Below, one piece after another: positions 23,644 through 35,239 of a stretch of DNA of 64,000 nt. Below the pieces are notes generated by a model that had not been told where the DNA came from, did no database searches, and worked only from the letters and a program-made list of their open reading frames with translations. The DNA is from Pezicula radicicola (Eukaryota > Ascomycota > Leotiomycetes > Helotiales > Dermateaceae), in assembly GCA_003008705.1 (NCBI GenBank), contig PDUO01000010.1:186001-250000 (forward strand), given 5' to 3'. How positions within the stretch are numbered: position 1 is the stretch's first letter; each line of letters starts with the position of its first letter. The position numbers and the translations under genes are program-made.

Positions 23644-24101
23644 CAGTAGGTGGACATAAGTCTGTCACTTACCCCTCTTTTACACTAAAATACACCTAGT
23701 ACCTCTGCTTATATAAGTTAAACTTAGGCTATAAGTATATCTAAAAATTTAACTAGTAAGTATTTTTAGTATTTAAAGTAGACTTTCCTATATTATATTT
23801 TAATTATATCTAATAGTTAGTATAGGAAATAGGAAGTAATTAAGGGTAGTAGTTTTTTTAAGTAAATTTTAGTATAAAATAAGTAAATTATATACTCCTC
23901 TTACTACTAATTACTATTAATAAATCCTAGTAGTCTATAATTTTAATATAAATATATAATATTATAGATAACTATTAAATAAATAAGTCTAGTATAAAAG
24001 ATTCTAATTAATAATCTCTTCTTTACTATAAACTTTTGAAGTATTAGGTATAAGTTTTAGTGTAAAATAGGGGTAAGTGATAGACTTATGTCCACCTACT
24101 G
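23644..24101. mobile_element. 458-bp inverted-repeat element with AT-rich core
   Basis: Ends CAGTAGGTGGACATAAGTCT and, inverted, AGACTTATGTCCACCTACTG, with inverted similarity reaching about 48 bp (through CACTTACCCCT and TTACACTAAAA). TA flanks both ends (23642-23643, 24102-24103). The interior is very rich in A, T and TpA and has no open frame. Lies 8 bp from the previous element. Confidence 0.78.
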
Positions 24102-25457
24102 TAACGATGGGGTTAGGAGATAACGGGAATAAAAGCGGATGTCTTCGAGTATCTGCGGTACGTAGGTAGCGCAACAAAACACAACTCAACTCAACTCAAG
24201 CCTAATCTAGACTCTGAAGCGAGAAGAAATATATAAAACATCAAACAGTAAGAAACAAAAAGACTAAAAAATTTGACGAATTATACGCAAGAAAGAGTGG
24301 TGTACAAAACCATTAAACAACGAGCATAGAAAGATAGGCATCGTGTCGAATAAAATAGTAATAGTCATGTGATCGTCCTCCTACTACAAGCGGGCATATT
24401 CTTATACACTAGTATCATACAGAAATACAACACCACATTACCACCATATATTGCTCCTAATAACCTTGCCATCTCACATATTATGACTTGCTCGGTACTA
24501 GCTAACGTATCCTTAGAATCCTACAACACAACAGCTATATATCATCACCTAAAAGCTCAAGATCATCTATATAATAAGCCAAATCACCCGCACCACCCTG
24601 ATCCCTCAACCAAGCACCATTACCCATTATAGGTAAATCTATTCCTAGATCGGTACTCAATATCAAAATACTCGAAACCCGCATTTTCAATGAGATCTAA
24701 TAGGGTGAAGAAATTAATACAAGTCAAAGAAAATACATAAACGAGGCAATTATAGACGTCCATTTTCTTACCTTTATAATGAAAAGTACTACCCTGATAA
24801 ATAAACACCAATCATACTACCCTTAGACTTTCCAGCCTTATGCCAAGCACGACAATAATCAGACCAGACAGTCCTCTTCAAGAACTCCCTAGCATAAATA
24901 TTATAATCCAACAAAGTATCTCACTTAACAACAATAGACCTTTTCTATTCACTAGTATACCTCATTCCCAATCTCACATCAGCCCTTTAAAAAGTCATTA
25001 AGAAAATTAAAAACTTACTTAATATCCTCCCGCAGCAACTTTCTACACCGCTGTTTTGTGATGCTGATCCCTTAAAGCGTATCAAAAACTTCGAATTAGC
25101 ATTATTATCGGTTTAAAGTTACACGCCATAGGTACATTTAATGATTCAAACGCGTAGAGTTGTATTACAAACATGTTGCATGGTATAACTTACTTAAGTA
25201 CTAAGCAAATGTTTGGTGCACCAGTGGAGTAGTGCTATAGAAACCATCGATTAGATGAACGTAGGGTTGTTTTAGGAACTCGAGATACTAGCTCTTTTTA
25301 ATATAGTTACAGCCGACTATATCTTGATTTACTATAACGGTGACAACTAAAAGACTAAGATAATGGGGGATCACTACTTACTGTCTGCTTAGGTTTTATT
25401 TTGGTGGAGTTACTTTGCCTAAATTCATCGCAGGAGGATCTGTTTCTCGGCACAGGA

Positions 25458-28164
25458 CTAACTTACTGACTTACCATCCCTAGCAACCATCGCGTCTCTC
25501 AAATCTCGCACTTCATCAAAACCGAACTGGTTAATAACACTATCCACAACCCCTAGAACCGTTATCTCTGGGTCCCAACTCGTCGCCACAATAATAGCAT
25601 TCACATCTGCCCCGTAATCAACAAAGCACCTTAGTATTTGAGTCCATCTCTTCACTTCGATATGATCATGCTGTGAGATCCAACCTCGGCGTAAAGCTTC
25701 ACGTAGAAGTTTGATACAACTTAGCCAAGGTGTTTCTTCCTCGCTACCGAAAGTTGTGTACACAAGATTCGGATCTTCGCCAGCTGATAGCAGGTCACTG
25801 ACAAAGGAACAATTTGAGAGTGGGTATACGGTCTTCCGTCGGTTGATCAGAAAGTCGGTCGCGTAGCTCAATAGAGGTCTGCCACCTTTGTACCCTAGAT
25901 CCTTTTCGTCGTGCTCCAAGAATCGCACCTTGTCCATAACATATCTTTGAAGCCCAAATTTGGTAGCAAGACCGAGGAAAGGGTAGGATATTATGCGTTT
26001 CGCCCTTTCTTCATATGAACCAAATGCATTTCTTGCCCAATGATCGTCAGGTTGAGACACCTTCTCAAGCCAGTACCATGAGAGAGTTTTATCTAGCTCA
26101 TCGACTGCAGGAACAATACCGGCAACTGCATAGCGACCATGTGTAAGAGACAAGACAATGCCTGGCCACCAGTCATCCAACCTGCGGTGATGCTCTGGCT
26201 CTTCGAGGGGCATTTTCAGCTGTAGCGTGTATGCACTAAGAAGGGCTGCATGAGGGTCATAGCCTTGAGGTGGTGCTTGATGGCTGGAAGAGTTAATTTG
26301 AATTACGGAGTTAGGCTGAACCACTGAAATAGCCCCAAATCCAACAACAGTTTCCCAAACAGAGGGGCTATGGATCAGCCAGTCCCTAACAGTACGGTGG
26401 AGATATGTGACTTTACTGTTGGTGAGAGAGTGATATCGGTCGATATCGCTACCAAATCTGGCCCCGGTACTTGTTGTTTGACTCCTTGAATGTATTGCCA
26501 GAAGACCGGCACTATACCCCTCGAGGGACGCTTTTGCTTTAGCACATAAGCGAAGAACCTCGTCCTCTGCCAGCTGGCAAACTACTGAATTGCTCCCCTG
26601 GCCTACACTTTGAGTTGTTGTATTGGTTTGGGTAGGTAGACTGATGTTTTCGAGGGCCAAGTATGCGAGAGAAAATTCCCAGAGAGTTAAAGACGAGGAA
26701 CTGTAATCACCAGTGAACTCACACACAACCTCTCTTGCTCGTACGAGCTGTAGAATCCGAGATGCTTCTCTCTTGGCTATCTCTGTTTGTCCATCAAATA
26801 GTGTGTGCTGGAAGAGTTCCTCCAGATCGGTTGGTAAAATTTTAAATCTGGTATCAACAACATCGACCGAATCCCCTGAGCAGAGCCCATCCAACAAGGA
26901 CCTGACAACAAGGATAACCCACAAGAAGACACCATCGGCGTTCTCAACAATATTTGCCATCAAGGCAGCTCCGCGTTCGGGCTCTTTATGCAAGATACGA
27001 CGCATCTGATGGGAGTTGTTGAACATATCTACGACATAGCGTTGCTGATCATTGATTGTAAGGTCTTGTAGCTTCAGATGGGGAATGGATTCGAATGCGG
27101 TCTCGAAAACTGGCCATGGTCTACTGGATAAACAGACCTTGACGTTCTGACTTCCTCTGTCCACGATATCCTTGAAAAGACTTATTATCCCGACATGGTC
27201 TCCGTCAAACTCATCCAATCCATCAATAAACAGACAGATCTTTGTCTTCTCCACGGCAGTTTTCAGAAATAATTTCAACCCATTCATCAAATCTACAAGA
27301 TTCCAGGAGATAGGTGTGTTGATCCGTTGTTTCGTGCTCATGTTCGAATACATTTTCCAAAGCTCCGGAAACGTCACAGGAATCAAATAGCGGTGCACTT
27401 CTAGAAGCTGGTGTAACAAAGACCGAAGAAGTCCAAGTTGAGATCTCTGCTCCAAAGAGCCACTGGTCCAGAAGAAAAACCCCGCCATTGTCAGTGTTTT
27501 CGGATTCACAGGGATCGAATTTGTAGCATCTTCATCCTCAGCCTTTGCTTGTTTCTTCCGCTGAAGCTCTGCTGGTTGGCCTTAGGTTACTTAAATTCAG
27601 CCACGTAACCGAGAGATTCGATCTTTCAAGAGATATGGACCTACCAGTGCGAGATGGAGAAGCAGCCCAATCACAGAGAAGTTGGCTTGTCTTCTTGTGA
27701 TCGTAAATATAACGAAGCAACGTAGACTTGCCAGATCCTGCCTTTCCATTGATCCAGTATATGCCGCCTTGTGAACTCGTGTCTGTCAGCCAGTGCCGAA
27801 AGTTGCTTCCAATCTGTGTAGTCCCTGGGTCATGTGTTGTTTCGTCAAATATCCATTCAAATGTCTTCCGATGCGCTTCCGCTACTTCTCCCTGCCGATC
27901 GTACATAGATGTGAATATCAGGGATTCGAGAATGAACTCCTGGATAAGGCCTGGATTTCCTGGTCTCGATGCCGACGGTGGCTTGATATACCAAGGCACC
28001 TTTTTGTCTTCTGCTGCTCCTTCACCACCCTGTCCCTCGACGGCTCCTTCATCGTGCGAAGGTTTCGAAAACAACGTTTGGTCGCCATTTCGCTCTTGTG
28101 AGGGCATGCGTAGTCCGGGGGGCTTCGAATTCGCCTGCTCGAATGGTTGCTCGTCCATTGTCAT
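25458..28164 (-). CDS. NACHT-domain P-loop NTPase (STAND family)
   Basis: Exons 28164..27645 and 27580..25458 (intron GTAGGT...CTAAG, phase 1), 880 residues. After a 60-residue low-complexity start and a linker containing the ESLIF..MYDRQ helix, Walker A is GKAGSGKS (about 140-147) and Walker B ICLFIDGLDEFDG (about 288-300), followed by VKVCLSSRPWPVFE with the sensor Arg. The C-terminal half is helical and resembles the DUF7791-type tail of fungal NACHT proteins; no WD40, ankyrin or TPR repeats are visible. Fungal NACHT proteins act in heterokaryon incompatibility and regulated cell death. No typical N-terminal effector (HET, HeLo, PNP) is visible, and upstream exons cannot be excluded. The stop at 25458 follows GATG|GTAAGT, so a further 3' exon is possible. 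Confidence 0.85.
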
Positions 28165-29000
28165 AGGTAGAAGGGCCCAGGATCAATTGTGCGATGCAAT
28201 AGGGCAGGTGGTTGGGATCGAAGGGGTTTATGCCGCGCAAGATGTGTTGTGCTTTGTTAGACACCTATTTTTCTTCCTCAAAAGAAAAGAGGCCAAGGTC
28301 GGCCACTTGTACCTTGGTCTCTTGAGAACTTACTGTGCAACCAAACCTACCTTGATGATGTGTCGCAATGGAAGGGAACGGATTTGACACCGAGACGCAT
28401 CGCCTTCCCATTCCCGTCACCGGATACGAGTAGTTGACGTAAGCCGGATGGGCAGCCAACACCACCAAATCGTCTTTCGTATCTCTCTTTTGGTGATGTC
28501 GCATAAAGCTAAGAGCTGCTCACCGAGGATTTCTGTGTATCTTTGTGGTAGCAAGGGGTAAGATTCTCAGATGTATGAATAATTGCTTGTTGAGAAAGAG
28601 ACCGACGACGAAGGTTTGCGAGGGCTCAAATTGTGATGCCGCTAACCTATTCTGGAGAGCTCCTCAACCTAGCCTCCATAGGGACAGAGGGGTCGCCTGA
28701 TTCTTCAACGACATCTCTCTTATCTTATTCTTGTTCTTTACTTTTTTTCTTTTTTTTGCGGACAATTCAAATTAAAACAGCGAGCTGAAGTTCTCACGAA
28801 TATAACTCGAGGCGTAATAATAAGTGGCTTGCCTCATAAATTGAATCGCGCCTTCTTGCTTCACACAGCAAAGACTTTTCGGTCCCAAAACGCAGTCTAT
28901 TTATTTACATTATCTAACGCCGTCCCCATCTATAAACTAGTCTCTATGGACAGTGTATCCATCAATGCAAATCCAAACGCCAATACAAACCCCAAAATGC
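28165..29000. other. Intergenic: NACHT 5' region and SET 3' flank
   Basis: A minus-strand frame at 28265..28504 (contains DDLVVLAAHPAYVNYSYP) might be an upstream exon of the NACHT gene, but has no family support. 28680-28760 is T-rich. No other gene seen. Confidence 0.4.
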
Positions 29001-30137
29001 TCAAGCATTGGGCCAATACAAGAACACCAGCTCGGTCTCCTTCTCTGTAGAGACAGAACTAGACTTCGCATCCAAAACCAGCTTCTCCAATGGCAGTGGC
29101 AATTTTGCCACGTCTGGCTCTTTCCATAACCACTTCTCGAAGTCCTTAGCACTAAGATTCTTGGGAACAGATTTTACAGTTGAAGACCACTTCTTCGTTC
29201 CACCAAAGCTAGCATGACTGCTTGGCTTCCTAGCAAAGGACATCATCTCCATCGCATCAACACTATCCGGACCTTCGGCCAATACCTTGAACTGCCTATA
29301 CCGATTCGCAAACGTTTTCGCTCTAGCTTGGTCAGAGTGCATGGCAGCGATCTGAAAAGCATCATAGTACACGTTTGGCACACGCAAGTCCGAACACTTC
29401 TCCTCTTCATATATTTTCAGCAGCTCTCGGCAATCAGCAAGTGCAAGTTCGGGTGTCTTGTGTGCCCTCTCATGACTTCCGATGCGCTCATTCAGTTCAT
29501 GTGCTCTTACAAGACGAGCATCGCTGACAGCTAGCTCATCAGCTGGGAGGGAGCAGGCGTCACAAGTACATTTGAAGCGGAAGTGTTCCTCTAGATCTGC
29601 CTTGCGTTGAGACGAAGTTCCACCGGCGTGGTATGATGTTGTAATCTCGTCTCCGATTTTGATAGGCCGTATGGCATAGACTGTTTCTTTCTCAAGTAGG
29701 GGGTTCCATCGATGCTGTGCGTTTGGTCGACAGCTATGGTTGATGCGTGAAATAACCAAAAAGACACCACCATGCTCAGAACTTCCAGCGAAGGCATAAG
29801 CATTAGAACGAAAGATGCTAGAAATTGGCTTTCCCTTTTCAGGAAAGGCATTGCATAGTTGAAGATACGCACGCTGAGCAGCTATAGGCCGCTTCTTGAG
29901 TTCATTGGCTAAATCTGTCTCATCGGTGTCGTAGGACTTGACACATTCGCTGGAAAGAACAGCTTCTTCAGTGAGAATGCAGGTTCCGGGGACGATGGTC
30001 TGTGTGGCGACCATGCCTTTTCCTTTGCCGGGAATGTTCTCAATAGCGAAAAGACCCGTGTCGAGATGCAGAATTTCGCGGTCGGTAGTAGTGGAGCTCT
30101 CGCTGCGCTGCGAAAGGCGTTGCCGGTTGGAGGCCAT
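29001..30137 (-). CDS. SET-domain protein (putative lysine methyltransferase)
   Basis: Single exon, 378 residues. SET core: GKGKGMVATQTIVPG (about 37-51, S-adenosylmethionine-binding strand), RINHSCRPNAQHRW (about 131-144, the NHSCxPN signature) and GDEITTSYH (about 162-170, with the Tyr before the post-SET part). A compact post-SET cysteine cluster is at CTCDAC (190-195). The C-terminal 180 residues are helical, as in SMYD-like and other fungal SET proteins that modify histones or other proteins. There is no MYND finger between the SET halves, so it is not a canonical SMYD. Divergent from nothing close; alone in its neighbourhood. Confidence 0.85.
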   Translation of the reverse strand: MASNRQRLSQRSESSTTTDREILHLDTGLFAIENIPGKGKGMVATQTIVPGTCILTEEAVLSSECVKSYDTDETDLANELKKRPIAAQRAYLQLCNAFPEKGKPISSIFRSNAYAFAGSSEHGGVFLVISRINHSCRPNAQHRWNPLLEKETVYAIRPIKIGDEITTSYHAGGTSSQRKADLEEHFRFKCTCDACSLPADELAVSDARLVRAHELNERIGSHERAHKTPELALADCRELLKIYEEEKCSDLRVPNVYYDAFQIAAMHSDQARAKTFANRYRQFKVLAEGPDSVDAMEMMSFARKPSSHASFGGTKKWSSTVKSVPKNLSAKDFEKWLWKEPDVAKLPLPLEKLVLDAKSSSVSTEKETELVFLYWPNA

Positions 30138-30942
30138 GTTTGTTATGTATGATGTTGGCGTGGCAAAAGCAAAGTTATTATATTTATGTGTGTGTGTTAT
30201 GAAGTTGCAGAATTGCAGGGTTCTGATGGTGGCAAATGTCTCGACTTGAAGCTAGCAACGCCAAGGAGGTCCCCTTTTGAGATATGTATTTGGTATAAGC
30301 AATGATTCGGATGTAGACTGGTGTCAAGGAAGGATGCACTGATTGTGTGAGGTTCCGTCCGTCGTCAATAAGATAAAGCCCGACTTTTCTGGGGCGGTCA
30401 AAATCTTTCATGAAGCTATCTACATTTTGGGTAAAAAAGGCGAGGAGGGCGAGATCATACGCCACGTGACTTGGACTATAACAATGTTATTGCCATCTTA
30501 AACTGTTCAGCAGGTATGAAATTCAATAAAAATACACAAAATCTCGATCCATGGCTTCTTTTTGATAAAGTTCTAGCCTTCCATATTTGCTGTAAATGCT
30601 CGCTAAGCCAAGACACCTCCTTTTCACTCTCGTTTAATTGACCGGAGGTTGGCTCCGAAGCCGAGTACCTTTCGTACAACGCCGCGCAATGCGCAGCAAG
30701 CAAGTTGAGACAAATGACTTCAGCTTCGTTGAGAGTATAGATTATAAACTGCTAATCTTGTGCGGGTGGCCTTATATCCTGTTTGCACACTATGTTAGCT
30801 AAATTAACAGAGTAAACCGTCCTCGATTAAGTTTTGACGAGTGGCGCCAGCATTACTTAGCAAGCACTTAAGCCAAGTGAGTTATTCAAATAGAGTGAGT
30901 TATTCACATTAATTAAGCCTCCTTTTTTACCGTCTCGGCATG
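30138..30942. other. Intergenic spacer, 0.8 kb
   Basis: Promoter side of the SET gene and 3' flank of the hydrolase. Around 30868-30918 the motif AAGTGAGTTATTCA occurs twice, related to the dispersed 17-bp repeat. The minus frame 30476..30703 has no family features. Confidence 0.5.
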
Positions 30943-32253
30943 TCAAACAGGAAAATCAACATCCCTCCCAAAGCTCTTAGCAACCCAGTACCCAACCGCC
31001 TCCCTCGCAATATTATTACTACTCCACCTCCGATCCGGATGAACCCGATTTGCAAAATGCAACCAAAAGCTATTCGAGCCACGATCAATCACCAAACTCG
31101 TCCCCGTATACCCAGTATGACTAGCAGTAAGTAAACTAGCCATCGGCCCAGCAGTATAATACTGATCCAACTCAAACCCTAACCCATGCTCATGACCAGG
31201 AAACTCGGTATTAAAATTCGTGAAAATGAGATCCACGATTTCTGGTGAGAGAATTCTGTTCCCATCATAACTTCCGTTATTGAGGATCATCTGACAGAAA
31301 ATTGCTGTATCGTGGACGGTGGAAAAGAGGCCTGCGTGTCCGGATACTCCATTTAGAGCCCACGCATTCTCATCATGCACTGTTCCCCGAACGGGTTGTG
31401 GACGACTCGGCTCTGTTGGACCCAAAACCGCAATCTGGAATTCTTGAGCTGCCATCTTCCCATAGAACGGATTTGCTGTTCCTTCTACGTTGCCACGGTT
31501 GAAGAAAGTTGATTTCATACCAAGTGGTACTGTAAAGTCGTATATAAGTTCGTCTATTGGACGACAAGTGATCTCCTCCAAAACAAGCATCAAGCTCATA
31601 AAATTGAGATCTGAATACAGATACGTCGTCCCAGGTTCATTGATGATTTTCTGTGTAATGATGGCCTTGATTCTCTCGTCATAAGTAGTGTAATTTGACG
31701 AGAACAATGATGGTGAAGGATCAGCATCAAAGCCACTCGTATGAGTCATAAGTTGAAGAATAGTAATATTCTCCTTCCCATTAACTCCAAATTCAGGTAT
31801 ATACTCCACAACTGTCGAATTAATATTCAATTTCCCTGCGTCTATTTCTCGTAGTGCTGCAACCGCAGTGAAAAGTTTCGTTAAGCTTGCCATGTCGTAA
31901 ATTGTATCTACTGTAGCATCTTCTTGGAGATACGTTGGTAAATATGTACCATTTACATCGGCGTATAGATTCCTTTTCCCTACTGCGAAGGAGCTGACTA
32001 TTGTAGAGTTGTGCGCTATTAAGGTGGCTGATCCGGGTTCTATTGGATGGATTTCGTTGTAGGTATGCGAAGTGTAGTTGGCGGCGTGTGTGTAGGCTGT
32101 TATATTTGCTACTAGTTCTTCGAGCGGCTCTGAGAGCATTCCGACTGATTGTGGTGTGCCGTAGGTGAGGGTATCGGAGAGGCCATGAGCAGGACTAAGG
32201 AGGAGTGCATAACTGAAAAGAATACGAAATTGGCGCATTGTAGAAAGAAGCAT
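30943..32253 (-). CDS. Secreted beta-lactamase-fold serine hydrolase/esterase
   Basis: Single exon, 436 residues. A signal peptide spans about residues 6-25 (RQFRILFSYALLLSPAHG); the second Met (residue 6) may be the real start. The class C beta-lactamase/EstB active site is complete: MASLTK (Ser123-xx-Lys126), YSDLN with Tyr213, and the KTG-equivalent SHTGYTG near residue 380. Many N-X-S/T sites agree with passage through the secretory pathway. Such fungal proteins act as esterases or transacylases on varied substrates and also occur in metabolite clusters; here there is no adjacent cluster gene. The function is therefore limited to serine hydrolase. Confidence 0.88.
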   Translation of the reverse strand: MLLSTMRQFRILFSYALLLSPAHGLSDTLTYGTPQSVGMLSEPLEELVANITAYTHAANYTSHTYNEIHPIEPGSATLIAHNSTIVSSFAVGKRNLYADVNGTYLPTYLQEDATVDTIYDMASLTKLFTAVAALREIDAGKLNINSTVVEYIPEFGVNGKENITILQLMTHTSGFDADPSPSLFSSNYTTYDERIKAIITQKIINEPGTTYLYSDLNFMSLMLVLEEITCRPIDELIYDFTVPLGMKSTFFNRGNVEGTANPFYGKMAAQEFQIAVLGPTEPSRPQPVRGTVHDENAWALNGVSGHAGLFSTVHDTAIFCQMILNNGSYDGNRILSPEIVDLIFTNFNTEFPGHEHGLGFELDQYYTAGPMASLLTASHTGYTGTSLVIDRGSNSFWLHFANRVHPDRRWSSNNIAREAVGYWVAKSFGRDVDFPV

Positions 32254-32860
32254 TACGATTAGAAAATGAACCTCTTGAGCGACATTCGTCCTCTATTTTC
32301 AACTGGAGTTACTTGGTATTTATACTTGCGGTACAGCACAGACTAAGTAACCTTTGGCTAAGCGATGTAACATTGGGATTGAATCTCTTCCGAACACTTT
32401 ACCGGTTGATAAGTGGAACTCCCGGAAATGAACATATTCTAGGACGGACAGACAGGTAGCAAATGCGGATTAAGCCTATCGTTGATGTTGAAGAGTGGCC
32501 CATGTCAGGATGTCAGTAAAGCCGAAAGCCCAATTTAAGCGAAAATCGGGCTTGATTAGGAAGTTACTTAGGTACAGTATGTAAAGCTGTGAGCAGGAGG
32601 GCTAACTAAGAAAAGGAGTTGAAATGTACGAAATGACTATCCGACTCTTTTCTCAATTCGTCTATGTAGAAGTGTTAAAACAGGTGGAAATGTGAGGATC
32701 TTCGTCACTATCACGTGGCAGAGATCGGCACTGAAAACGTCACAGCTCTTATCTCCCCCGCTTCTCCATCTCCATGCATCCGTATCTCCCTTCACCTTTC
32801 CTACAGTATCACCAAAATTCACCTACACTTTGTCACTTACTGCCAACTTGTTCCGCAAAA
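32254..32860. other. Divergent promoter region
   Basis: 600 bp between two divergent genes. No repeat or regulatory site could be named. The upstream frame from 32774 was not used because the ATG at 32861 has a better context (GCAAAAATGACA). Confidence 0.5.
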
Positions 32861-33628
32861 ATGACATCAAATACCCTCGAACAGAATTCAACGAACTCCG
32901 AAGACGAGCCCACAACCTCCACCGTCTTCCCTATCATGGATCTCCCAATCGATATCCGCATCGTCATATACCGTTACACAGTCCCCAACATCTTCCGCGA
33001 CGATTGGCGCGTCGATACCAAAGCCCTACGAGACGACGGTCGACTCTGCTGTCCCGCCCTACTCCGCACAAACAAACAATTACACAACGAAGTGATTGAC
33101 GAATTCTACGGGCGCGAATACTATGGTTTATGGATCAATCCAAGCGGATGGCATTTTGCTGGAAACAACGGCATGCCCATCAAAAACCCTCTTCCTTCTG
33201 CGATTCGCTGGGTCCAAAAATTGGACTTGACGATTTATTTAGGGAAATATTCGGATAATTTCAACTATAAAGCGCTGTTGGGGGATTATTTTAGAAACGG
33301 TTCGAGACCGAAGTTGCGGAAACTCCGTTTACGACTTTTGATGAGTATAGAGTTCTTTGAGCTTTATAGGGATAGACCGGCGAGTTTGCGTCGGGGGATG
33401 GAAGAAGAATTACATCCGTTGAAAGAGGGGAGGGGTCTACAGGAGGTTATTGTGCATAGCATTAATCACGAACATGCTATTACGGTGTATGGACACGAAA
33501 AGAGCTTTGAGAAGTCCATGGGAGATATGCTGGCTGTCATGCGGAGTTTTCTGGATGAAGTGGCTATTGTGATGATGTCGCCAGACCTTACAGTTACTGG
33601 GAGAAAAGACTCGGGGTGTGCTTTTTGA
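32861..33628 (+). CDS. 2EXR/F-box-like protein, unknown function
   Basis: Single exon, 255 residues from the ATG at 32861. After a Ser/Thr/Glu-rich start comes FPIMDLPIDIRIVIYRY (about 24-40), which has the F-x-x-L-P-x-x-I/L-R-x-x-I-Y pattern of the fungal 2EXR/F-box-like motif. LLRTNKQLHNEVIDEFYG (about 72-89) follows, the usual second element of these proteins. The rest is alpha/beta with no catalytic motif. This family is abundant in filamentous ascomycetes and has no established biochemical role. It lies just outside the transporter relic that begins at 33899 on the other strand. Confidence 0.7.
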   Translation: MTSNTLEQNSTNSEDEPTTSTVFPIMDLPIDIRIVIYRYTVPNIFRDDWRVDTKALRDDGRLCCPALLRTNKQLHNEVIDEFYGREYYGLWINPSGWHFAGNNGMPIKNPLPSAIRWVQKLDLTIYLGKYSDNFNYKALLGDYFRNGSRPKLRKLRLRLLMSIEFFELYRDRPASLRRGMEEELHPLKEGRGLQEVIVHSINHEHAITVYGHEKSFEKSMGDMLAVMRSFLDEVAIVMMSPDLTVTGRKDSGCAF

Positions 33629-33898
33629 GTTTCGATATAATAGTTGCGATGGCTGCTAACATTTGGGCCGAGATGGGTCACTTGGGCAACGCTCAAATAT
33701 GCTCGCTTGTAAGCGACGCACAGAACCAGGATTTATGTGAAACTTCACAGTTTAACCTTTCTCAGGTGCAAGAGCACGCACGCTTATAATAACAGGAAAG
33801 TTATGATGTACTTTTGGTCGAGGTCTTGATTATCAGCGAAACTCCATAACAGCTCAGTCTTCTCGCCCTGTAACTCCAGGAATACTGCTATACTACCA

Positions 33899-34719
33899 TC
33901 ACTTGTCAACCTCCTTCAAACCGAACTTATTCTCATCCACCGCATCAACAACCGTCTGATCTGCTACAGTCCAAATAGTAGGAAGAACGATAAGCAAAGC
34001 ACCAATGGACAATCCCCAATTCATACCCAACTGAGACATCGACCTAACATTTAAAGCATAAATCCTCTACGCCATAGCCCCACCAGCAGCTTGAAAAGTT
34101 TTATAAGCACCCACCAGAACAGCCACTCTAGCAGTAGAATTCGACTCAGTACCAATCAACCAATAACAAAAGCCTTGCCACAGAGCATCATAAGCTCCAT
34201 AGAAAATATACATAAATATCGGTCCAGTCGATAAGAACCTTGCGTATAATCAATATCTTGTTTCAAACCAACAGCAAGTCTCCGACCCTGCCATTTCTGA
34301 AACGCAAATCCTCCTCCCCAGATCGCCATACCCGTTCTCAGTAGAACAATCCATCCAACCCTCGCCCTCCTTTTCCTCGTTAGAAAAGGCAAATCGAGAA
34401 CAACACCAATTAAGAGTCCCCCAAACATTTGTGCCATCCAATAAAAAGCTCCATTCAAAGACCTTGTTCGAATGTTGAAAGTCACACCATTAACATCATT
34501 CTGCTGATAAGAATAAAAAACATTTGTACAAAAGAAAAGTGGTAACATGCAAGCGACCCTCCATTTACAAATCGTCTTCACCACAATCTCAATCGTTCCC
34601 TTTAGAGAATGTTTCTCAGCCTCAACAGCTGCATGAAGTTGCGCAAGTTGAATTCGAGATGGTGAACAGATGAAAATTCCTAGGAGCCAACAGAAGAGCA
34701 TGATGATCATGAGAGCAAT
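33899..34719 (-). pseudogene. UNC93-like MFS transporter, C-terminal part, truncated and broken
   Basis: Minus strand from about 34719. IIMLFCWLLGIFICSPS, then RIQLAQLHAAVEAEKHSLKG, LPLFFCTNVFYSYQQNDVNG, FNIRTRSLNGAFYWMAQMFG and LDLPFLTRKRRARVGW match the second half of fungal UNC93/DUF895-type transporters. The frame then shifts: GPIFMYIFYGAYDALWQGF and GTESNSTARVAVLVGAYK continue in another frame, and a TAG interrupts just after GGAMA, before RIYALNVRSMSQLGMNWG. The natural end is a TGA at 33899. The 5' end stops abruptly at an AT-rich tract; the N-terminal half is absent here. A matching N-terminal part lies at 59150-59557, same strand. Not functional as it stands. Confidence 0.8.
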
Positions 34720-35239
34720 GTACCGTATTAATTGGCAATTAAGATAATAGGTATTACCTTAAACACTTTAAAGATACGAAGCTCTATAAGATATATTAAT
34801 AATCTAAGTAAATTTATATAATAAAGAAATAATATATAGTAGAAGCTTATATCTAGTAGCTATTACTTAATTTATTACTATAGTATACTAATAAAGATAG
34901 GCCTCTAGATAGTATAGTTACTATATATTCTAGAATAAGTAATATAAAGAGTATATTTTAATTTTTCTATAAATAATAAAAGTTATACTTAAAAGAGGCT
35001 ACTTTGCTAACACTATCTTAATATATTACTTAAGCTTGTAAACAGCATTAGAACGTCTCACAATTATGTCTTTTATTATAAATCGCAGAACAAAAACTAG
35101 ATTTTCATTGTTGAATCAATTTGGACAATAGTTAACATACAGCAGACAGTGTAGACCAATTTCCGTTGATTTTGCTCTTGCCATCGCAATTGTTGAAAGC
35201 TCTACAACGCGGCAGCCATTTTCCAATTCCAAGAGTGGA
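34720..35239. other. AT-rich junction (left edge of the metabolite island)
   Basis: 34730-35060 is almost purely A/T with dense TA dinucleotides and no open frame, the look of strongly mutated repeat DNA. It abuts the truncated transporter on one side and the TauD gene's 3' end on the other. Confidence 0.6.

Larger units (their letters stand above)
23218..25457. other. AT-rich repeat block, 2.2 kb
   Basis: Holds two adjacent TA-flanked inverted-repeat elements (listed). Beyond 24104 the sequence is AT-rich and gene-free. On the minus strand about 24811-24900 reads KRTVWSDYCRAWHKAGKSKG without a stop, a possible scrap of an old coding sequence. The last bases flank the 3' end of the NACHT gene. 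Confidence 0.5.

Noticed and set aside
24369..24632. Frame in the AT-rich block
   Set aside because: His/Tyr/Asn-rich low-complexity translation of A/T/C-rich DNA, no motif.
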